64,000 nucleotides of DNA from Streptomyces sp. AC550_RSS872 (GTDB lineage Bacteria > Actinomycetota > Actinomycetes > Streptomycetales > Streptomycetaceae). The notes under the pieces are model-generated. The model was not told where the DNA came from. It did not search any database and saw only the letters and a list, made by a program, of their open reading frames with translations. The stretch is from positions 204,725-268,724 of the forward strand of contig NZ_JAGMUL010000092.1 in the NCBI RefSeq assembly GCF_019049285.1, given 5' to 3'. A program made the position numbers and the translations under genes. Positions 44,647-64,000 of the stretch are shown in pieces; within the stretch, counting starts at the first letter, position 1, and each line of letters opens with the position of its first letter.

Positions 44647-45798
44647 TCACCGGCGTTCTCCCAGGAAGTCGAGGATGTGTCCGAACACGTCGAGGGCCGC
44701 TCCTCTGCCGAGGAACGTGTCCAGGTGGCCGTAGCCCGGGATCTCGGCGTACGTGACGTCGAGTTGGGGCTGGCGGTGGGCCAGGACGTCGCGGCAGAGC
44801 CGTTGGGAGTCGAGCCACAGGCCGTTCTCGCTGCCCGCAAGGAGCAGGACGGGGGTGTCGATGCGGGCCGCCGCGTCCAGGGCGTTCTGCGGGAGGTCCC
44901 GGTAGCGGTGGTCGGTGTCGTGCCAGCGGACGACGGTGCGGGCGAGTTCGATACGGCGCAGGTGCGGCAGGATCCACAGCGGGGCGGGGCCGAGGAGGTC
45001 GGCGAGGCGGTCGTGCGTCGTGTCGGTCAGGTGCTCGTGGACGAAGAGCGAGGCGCCGGTTCCCCAGGCCGAGTTGTGCAGGATCTGGCAGGTGGGGTCC
45101 GGGCAGGTCGCCTTGCGGGAGGCCAGGGCGAACAGCGGGGTGTACTTGGACCGGAGTCCGACCTTGCGGAAGTCGACGGGGATGTGGTCGATGCGGGACT
45201 TCAGCAGCTCTCCGGCCAGTGTCATGCGCAGGGAGGTGCGGCCCGCGAGCTTCGGGGTGAGGAAGACGCCCTGCGAGACCACGCCCGCGAGGCCGGGGAC
45301 CAGGCCCGCCGTCATGCTCAGGGAGAGGGTCAGGGAACCGATGCAGTGGGCGACGACGAAGAGCGGGCGGTCGCCGATGCGGGTGCGGATGTGGGCGACG
45401 GCCTCGGGGATGTCGTAGAGGGCGACGTCGTCGTAGGTGTAGCGGCGGCCGGTCTCGTTGTACGGCAGGCGGCAGCTGCCTCGCCAGTCGAGCAGCCAGG
45501 GTTCGTGGCCCTCGTCGAGGAGGGCGTCGACCAGGTTGCGGGTCTCTGGCAGGAGGAACATGTCGGCCGACGCGGTGTGTCCGTGCAGGAGCAGGACGGC
45601 GGGGCGGTCGTGGGCGGGGGCGCGGGTGCCGGGGTCGATCCGGGTCAGGCCGAGGCGCAGGCCGTCGCTGGCGTGGAACGGGATCTCCTCGACGTGCGCC
45701 GGGTCGAGGCGGTGGTGGAGGGGGCGCAGGGTCGTGGTGGTCCTGACCTTGCGCAGGGCCGGCCTGGCGGTCCTTGGGTTCGTCGTACGGAAGATCAT
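44647..45798 (-). CDS. Alpha/beta hydrolase with a Cys nucleophile
   Basis: A 383-residue alpha/beta hydrolase. LLLHGHTASADMFLLPETRN is the oxyanion region (residues 69-88), and WLLDWRGSC resembles lipases and PHA synthases. VVAHCIGSLTLSLS puts Cys152 at the nucleophile elbow instead of Ser. HLDTFLGRGA near the C terminus provides the His. This type occurs in PHA synthases and as a domain of some large multidomain cholesterol-oxidase-like actinobacterial proteins. It overlaps the thioester-reductase gene by four bases (ATGA), so they are translated together. It may transfer or release an acyl chain made by the PKS. Confidence 0.85.
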   Translation of the reverse strand: MIFRTTNPRTARPALRKVRTTTTLRPLHHRLDPAHVEEIPFHASDGLRLGLTRIDPGTRAPAHDRPAVLLLHGHTASADMFLLPETRNLVDALLDEGHEPWLLDWRGSCRLPYNETGRRYTYDDVALYDIPEAVAHIRTRIGDRPLFVVAHCIGSLTLSLSMTAGLVPGLAGVVSQGVFLTPKLAGRTSLRMTLAGELLKSRIDHIPVDFRKVGLRSKYTPLFALASRKATCPDPTCQILHNSAWGTGASLFVHEHLTDTTHDRLADLLGPAPLWILPHLRRIELARTVVRWHDTDHRYRDLPQNALDAAARIDTPVLLLAGSENGLWLDSQRLCRDVLAHRQPQLDVTYAEIPGYGHLDTFLGRGAALDVFGHILDFLGERR

Positions 45799-48227
45799 CG
45801 GTGGTGCTCCGTGGGGGTCTGGGGGCGGCGCAGGTCGAGCAGGTCCGCGGCGGCCCGGGCGAAGGGGCCGAGCAGACCGCGGCCCATCTCCAGGCCGAAC
45901 CAGGCGAGCCAGGTCAGCTTGGCGGTGCGCTTCTCCTGGCTGGTCAGGCGCGGGTCGACCTGGATGCCGTCGATCTGGTCGCGTACGTAGGAATCCGCGG
46001 GGACGACGACCTCGCCGGCCAGGTGCGCGGGTGCGCCCTCACGGCCGAGCTCAACGGTCAGGGCGCGGGTCTGCCGCCAGACGTCGCGGCGGGCACGGGC
46101 GTACTTGTGACCCTCCAGCCACCAGCGGCCGCCCTCGCTGTCGGTCAACTCCAGCCGGTAGCGGAGGAGTTGGTGGGGCAGGCCGTGCCGGTGCGGGATG
46201 CCTTCCTCGGGGCGGATCCAGATGTCGCCGCGTGCCACGGTCAGTGGCTCGGGGTGCAGGGCGGGGCAGGTGACCTCGCCTCGGACGTCGACGCGGCGGT
46301 CCGTGACCAGCTGGTGCATGCTCGCGACGGAGAGGGTGAGGGACATCGACATCGGGCACCGGGTGTCGGGCGTGTCACCGACGGGACCGGCTTCGACAGG
46401 AGCGGCTCGGACCGGACTCACGCTGCCCTCGGCGGTCTCGGAGAACCACAGGTAGGGCTGGTCCTCCTTGTGCGGGAGGCGGGCGAGGCCGTCGTTCGCG
46501 AGGCGTTCGAACGTCTTCAGCCGGGCCCGGGCGTCGTAGCGGGCGGCGGGTGGCAGACCGAGGGCCTCGACGAGTGCGGTGGTGCGGTCGGCGGTGGCGG
46601 CCGGGCCCTTCAGGGTGGCCTCGCACAGCTTCAGGGCGGTGGGGCTCTGCAACACACGGCTGAGGAAGGTCAGTTCGGGGACGGGGTCGGCCTCCAGGCG
46701 GGCCAGGGCGTCGACGCGCCACTCGTCCCAGTCGTGGACCCTGACGTGCATGCCGCCGAACGCCATGTCCCGTACGACGTCGTCGAGGGTGTTGGGCACG
46801 CCGGTGAGGTTGTAGTCGAAGCCCCAGGCGTCCGGTTCGCAGACGGCGGCGACCGCGACGCGGCTGACCCAGTCGACGGGGGCGGCGTTGAGGTAGCGGA
46901 AGGCGGGCACCGTACGGAAGCGGCCGAAGGCCGAGATGAGGCCGCTGCTGAGGTCCTGGGGGTTGTAGGCGCCGGTCCTGGTGTGGCCGCCGATGCCGCC
47001 GGGGCGCAGGGCCGTGACGAGGAGGCCGTGGTCGCGGGCGCGGCGCAGGGCGACCTCGGCGGCCCACTTGGTCTGGTCGTAGCCGGCGATGAGCCGGTCG
47101 ATATGGGCGAGCGGGTCGTCCTCGCCCATGGAGGAGATGCCGACCTCGTTGAAGACGGCGATGGAGGAGATGTGGTGCAGGGGCTTGGGGCGTCCGGTCG
47201 CCGCCAGTTCGGCGAGGGTGAGGGCGCCGAGGACGTTGCTGGTGCGCAGGGACTGGTAGCCGCGCAGGAAGTCCACGGCCGCCGCGACTCCCACGATGCT
47301 GTCGAGTTCGTGGGCGAGCGTGTTCCAGAGGTCGTCGGACAGGCCCAGACGGGGCCGGCGGATGTCGCCGGGAAGCACTGTGATGCGCCGGCGGACCTCC
47401 GACGACCAGGGCAGCCCGTACTTCTTGAGCGCCTCGCCGAGGCGGGCCGTCGCCGCCTCCTCGTCGGCGGCGCGGACCAGGCAGTGGACGTGGGCGTCGC
47501 TGTGCCGCAGCAGGTCCAGCAGCATGTGGCTGCCGAGGAAGCCGGTGGCGCCGGTCAGCAGGACGCGGCGGGGCGGGAGGGGGTCGGGCGAGGCGGTGAA
47601 GGGGAGACGGTCGGCGAGGGCAAGGTCGGCGAGGATCTGGGTGAGGTCCTCGGGGCGGGCGGTGGAGGCCGACGGGGCGCTGTGGGGACGCGCGGCCACG
47701 GAGGGCGCTGGGACGGGCTGCGTCGCCCCGGGGGCGGCCGCTTCCGATACGGCAGTCGACGAGGCGTTGTGGGAACGCGCGGCCACGGCGGGAGGCGGCG
47801 TCGGCCGCATCGCCGCAGGGGAGGCCGCTTCCGGCGCGGCTGTCGCGGCTCCGCCGCCTTGCGGGCGGCCCTTGGCAAGCGCCACCGGCCTGGCGTCGGC
47901 GAAGACCTCGTCCAGGTCGACCGACACGCCCAGCTCCACCTCCAGCGCCGAGACGAGTTCCACCGCGCTCACGGAGGTGCCCCCGGCGTCGAAGAAGTCG
48001 GCGTCGGGCGAGAGGTTTCCCGCCGGGACGTAGCGGCCGGCCACGGCCGCGATGGCGGCGGCGAGTTCGTCGGCGTCACGCGCCGGGGCGCTCTGGGCGG
48101 GCGGGCCCGACCCCGTGACCTTGGCCAGCAGGTCGGAGACGGTCAGACCGACGCCGCCGCGCTCGATCGCCTCCGCGGCCGCCCGCTGGTCGGCGCCTGC
48201 CGACACGTTCTCGTTCACCTCACGCAT
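45795..48227 (-). CDS. Carrier protein-thioester reductase with an extra C-terminal domain
   Basis: An 810-residue protein. Residues about 55-115 are a carrier domain (FFDAGGTSVSAVELV, phosphopantetheine Ser85). After a low-complexity linker of about 90 residues with imperfect repeats, residues about 218-530 are an NAD(P)-binding thioester reductase: LLTGATGFLGSH (224-234), HISSIAVFNE, and catalytic Tyr383/Lys387 in YDQTKW. The last 180 residues are a separate beta-rich domain (YRLELTDSEGGRWWLEGHKY, DSYVRDQIDGIQVDPRLTSQ) which I recall in multidomain cholesterol-oxidase-like actinobacterial proteins. The reductase would release the chain from a carrier as an aldehyde or alcohol. It follows the PKS gene by 61 bases. 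Confidence 0.9.
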   Translation of the reverse strand: MREVNENVSAGADQRAAAEAIERGGVGLTVSDLLAKVTGSGPPAQSAPARDADELAAAIAAVAGRYVPAGNLSPDADFFDAGGTSVSAVELVSALEVELGVSVDLDEVFADARPVALAKGRPQGGGAATAAPEAASPAAMRPTPPPAVAARSHNASSTAVSEAAAPGATQPVPAPSVAARPHSAPSASTARPEDLTQILADLALADRLPFTASPDPLPPRRVLLTGATGFLGSHMLLDLLRHSDAHVHCLVRAADEEAATARLGEALKKYGLPWSSEVRRRITVLPGDIRRPRLGLSDDLWNTLAHELDSIVGVAAAVDFLRGYQSLRTSNVLGALTLAELAATGRPKPLHHISSIAVFNEVGISSMGEDDPLAHIDRLIAGYDQTKWAAEVALRRARDHGLLVTALRPGGIGGHTRTGAYNPQDLSSGLISAFGRFRTVPAFRYLNAAPVDWVSRVAVAAVCEPDAWGFDYNLTGVPNTLDDVVRDMAFGGMHVRVHDWDEWRVDALARLEADPVPELTFLSRVLQSPTALKLCEATLKGPAATADRTTALVEALGLPPAARYDARARLKTFERLANDGLARLPHKEDQPYLWFSETAEGSVSPVRAAPVEAGPVGDTPDTRCPMSMSLTLSVASMHQLVTDRRVDVRGEVTCPALHPEPLTVARGDIWIRPEEGIPHRHGLPHQLLRYRLELTDSEGGRWWLEGHKYARARRDVWRQTRALTVELGREGAPAHLAGEVVVPADSYVRDQIDGIQVDPRLTSQEKRTAKLTWLAWFGLEMGRGLLGPFARAAADLLDLRRPQTPTEHHR

Positions 48228-48288
48228 GGGAGCCCTTCACGGTGTTGCCCTGCCCTTTCGTCGCTGCTGTCCGCATGTCCTCGTACCG

Positions 48289-62061
<13,773 letters not shown>

Positions 62062-62185
62062 CTGGAGAGGTGTCCTCGTGGATTCGGGCAGGGGTGGTGG
62101 CCGTACATCCCGCAGGGCGCGCGTGGCGGCGCGGCGGGACCTACGGCCGGACGGCGGACGGCGTCCGACGCTCGACCGGGCGGTG
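62062..62185 (-). other. Short intergenic space of the PKS operon
   Basis: The 124 bases between the ligase stop and the PKS start hold no strong hairpin that I see. A GAGG is present 12-15 bases before the PKS ATG, a weak SD. The two genes are presumably co-transcribed. Confidence 0.5.
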
Positions 62186-63919
62186 TCAGCTCGGGTCGGG
62201 CGCGGGGACGGCGGCGAGGGTGCCGTTCAGGTAGGCCGCCCGGGTGGCGTGACGCTGGATCTTGCCGCTGGACGTCTTGGGGATGGTGCCCGGCTCGACC
62301 AGGACGACGTCACGCACCGACAGGCCGTGGGCCTCGCCGATCTCGCCGCGGACCACATCGGTGATCTTCTCGCCCTCGGGCGCCGCGTCCGGGGCGACCT
62401 CGGCGACGATGACGGGCTGTTCCCCACCGGCTCCCGTCCCCGTTGCGTCGACGGAGAACGCGGCGGTGCAGCCGGGGCGCAGGGCCGGGTGGGCCATTTC
62501 GGCGGTCAGTTCCAGGTCCTGCGGGTAGTGGTTGCGGCCGTCGATGACGATGAGGTCCTTGAGGCGGCCGGTGACGAAGAGTTCGCCGTGGTGCAGGAAT
62601 CCGAGGTCGCCGGTGCGCAGGAAGCGTCCCTCGTGGCCGGCGAGAGTGGCGCGGAAGGTCTCGCGGGTGGCGAGGGCGTTGCGCCAGTAGCCCTTGGCGA
62701 CGCTCGCGCCGCGCACCCAGATCTCGCCGACCTCGCCGTCGGGCAGCTCTTCGTGCCGCTGGGGATCGGCGATGACGACGGTCACGTGCCGGCCGGGGCG
62801 GCCGCAGCTGACGGTCGCTGCGTCGGTCTGGCCGGCGTGCGGGCCGGATTCGGCGGGCTGGAGGAGGGTGGGCGCGGTGTGGGCCGTGCTCCCGGTGACC
62901 ATCAGGGTGGACTCGGCGAGGCCGTAGCAGGGGTGGAGCGCCTCGCGGCGGAAGCCCGCCGGGGCGAAGGTCTCGGTGAAGCGCCGCAGGGTGGCGGCCC
63001 GGACCGGTTCCGCGCCGTTGACGGCGACCTTCCAGCTGCTGAGGTCGAGGCCGTCCAGGAGTTCGGGGCCGGTGTGCTTCAGGCAGAGTTCGTAGGCGAA
63101 GTTGGGGCCGCCGCTGGTGTGCGGGCGGTAGCGGCTGATCGCGGTCAGCCAGCGCTGGGGCCGCTGGAGAAAATGCAGCGGCGAGAAGAGGGTGGCGGTC
63201 ACGCCGAGGTAGACCGTGTTGAGGACGGGGCCTATGAGGCCCATGTCGTGGTACACGGGCAGCCAGCTGACGAACATCTCATGGCCGTACTCCTCGATGG
63301 TGTCCGGCGTGTGCCCCATGGACTCGGTGAGGATCCGCTCGTTGTCCAGCAGGTTTTTGTGGGTGACCATCACGCCGCGCGGGGCGGAGGTGGAGCCGGA
63401 GGTGTACTGGAGAAAGGCGACGGAGTCGGCGGTGAGATCGGGCTCGCGCCAGGCGGCGGACGCCTCGTCGGGGATGTCCTCGGTGGCGACGCAGGTGATG
63501 TCGGCGAGCTCGGGCAGTTGCGCCGCCATGCCGGACAGCGCAGTGATCACCGCGCGGTCGCCCAGGATCACCTTGGCGTCGGCGTCGGCGATGAGCCGCT
63601 TCATCCTGGTCAGGGCCCGGTGGTTGTGCACACGGCCCTGCGGCGGGACGCCCGGTACGGCGACGACACCCGCGGCGAGGCAGCCCAGGTAGCCGCAGAT
63701 GAACTCCAGGCCGGGCGGGTAGAGCAGCATGGCGCGGGTACCGGCCAGGCCGCGCCCCTGGAGCCAGGCGGCGACGGCACGGGAACGGGCGGCGAGAGGG
63801 CCGTAGGAGATCTCCTGGATCTCGCCGTCGCAGTCGCCGGTGACGAGGTGGCGGTAGGCGGTTCGGTCGGGGTGGTGCGCGGCGTGCTGGGTCAGCAGAT
63901 CGACCAGGGATCGAACCAT
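62186..63919 (-). CDS. Fatty-acyl-AMP ligase (FAAL) loading enzyme
   Basis: A 577-residue ANL-superfamily enzyme of the FAAL type. FLQYTSGSTSAPRGVMVTHK is motif A3 (about residues 175-194). WLPVYHDMGLIGPVLNTVY and LHPCYGLAESTLMVTG follow. FLRTGDLGFLHHGELFVTGR with LKDLIVIDGRNHYPQDLE is the FAAL-specific version of A7-A8, and PKTSSGKIQRHATR holds the Lys. FAALs make acyl-AMP and pass the acyl group to a carrier protein rather than to CoA. It is the first gene of the operon and would load the N-terminal ACP of the downstream PKS. ATG 63919 (MVRSL) was chosen over an upstream ATG at 63979 because AGGTGAG stands before it and FAALs start there. Confidence 0.9.
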   Translation of the reverse strand: MVRSLVDLLTQHAAHHPDRTAYRHLVTGDCDGEIQEISYGPLAARSRAVAAWLQGRGLAGTRAMLLYPPGLEFICGYLGCLAAGVVAVPGVPPQGRVHNHRALTRMKRLIADADAKVILGDRAVITALSGMAAQLPELADITCVATEDIPDEASAAWREPDLTADSVAFLQYTSGSTSAPRGVMVTHKNLLDNERILTESMGHTPDTIEEYGHEMFVSWLPVYHDMGLIGPVLNTVYLGVTATLFSPLHFLQRPQRWLTAISRYRPHTSGGPNFAYELCLKHTGPELLDGLDLSSWKVAVNGAEPVRAATLRRFTETFAPAGFRREALHPCYGLAESTLMVTGSTAHTAPTLLQPAESGPHAGQTDAATVSCGRPGRHVTVVIADPQRHEELPDGEVGEIWVRGASVAKGYWRNALATRETFRATLAGHEGRFLRTGDLGFLHHGELFVTGRLKDLIVIDGRNHYPQDLELTAEMAHPALRPGCTAAFSVDATGTGAGGEQPVIVAEVAPDAAPEGEKITDVVRGEIGEAHGLSVRDVVLVEPGTIPKTSSGKIQRHATRAAYLNGTLAAVPAPDPS

Positions 63920-64000
63920 GTGGCGAGTCTCACCTGTCTGGATCGGTGGGCGAGGAACTGGAGTTCGAGAGCCGGGCACTGGACGGGCACGGCAACCTCG

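Noticed and set aside
47690..47860. Imperfect repeats in the thioester-reductase gene as a possible mobile or recombination site
   Set aside because: They encode a low-complexity Ala/Pro/Ser linker between domains, common in such proteins.

Overview
The window is very GC-rich actinobacterial chromosome, almost certainly from a Streptomyces. The evidence is codon use with G/C in nearly every third position, several regulator genes that look leaderless, mycothiol-type enzymes, a sortase-type LAETG signal, GAF-LuxR and STAS-ANTAR regulators, a PP2C/SpoIIE phosphatase, and a giant modular polyketide synthase. I see no rRNA, tRNA or CRISPR.

Left part (1-4.8 kb): a metal-homeostasis relic. It holds the 3' end of a histidine-rich protein, a zinc-site ArsR/SmtB repressor, then a stretch of broken genes: a Fur/Zur piece joined to an ABC-ATPase piece, an MFS 3' end, a second diverged 3' half of the arsR gene with its terminator, and a twice-frameshifted hypothetical gene. 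An intact membrane PP2C phosphatase lies among them.

4.9-14.5 kb: mostly single genes. These are a VWA protein, an MBL hydrolase, an ABC-F ATPase preceded by a possible seven-codon leader peptide, a secreted repeat protein, a dehalogenase-like hydrolase with a P-loop kinase-like protein, and an FAD monooxygenase coupled to a large membrane protein.

15-19.4 kb: an operon of an MHS-family carboxylate transporter, an OmpR-type response regulator, a histidine kinase and a TAXI-type binding protein. It looks like a ligand-sensing unit controlling carboxylate uptake. 19.6-24.6 kb: a class II aldolase / PfkB kinase / methyltransferase operon facing a TetR regulator, a DUF2071 protein, an odd SDR, and a 184-bp MITE-like element that supplies the SDR stop codon. 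24.7-31 kb: a GAF-LuxR regulator divergent from an acyl-CoA synthetase, acyl-CoA dehydrogenase, SDR and MHS transporter; together these form an import-and-oxidise module for a carboxylic acid.

31.8-43.7 kb: a sortase-anchored DUF1996 protein, a flavodoxin-like reductase, STAS-ANTAR and winged-helix regulators, and a glycerolipid-flavoured group (lipid kinase, AGPS-like FAD oxidase, TetR, GlpD-like dehydrogenase). Then come a methyltransferase, a frameshifted NAD(P)-binding gene, a mycothiol-dependent isomerase-family protein and a lipoprotein.

43.8-63.9 kb (minus strand): the most interesting region, a lipid-polyketide cluster. A fatty-acyl-AMP ligase precedes a 4590-residue protein laid out ACP-KS-AT-DH-KR-ACP-KS-AT-DH-KR-ACP-C-FkbH. 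It is followed by a carrier-thioester-reductase protein with an unusual C-terminal domain, an alpha/beta hydrolase with a cysteine nucleophile, and a serine hydrolase. The layout suggests that a fatty acid is activated, loaded on the N-terminal ACP, extended twice, joined to a glyceryl-type unit supplied by the FkbH domain, and released by reduction. That reading is inferred from the domains; I do not recognise the product.
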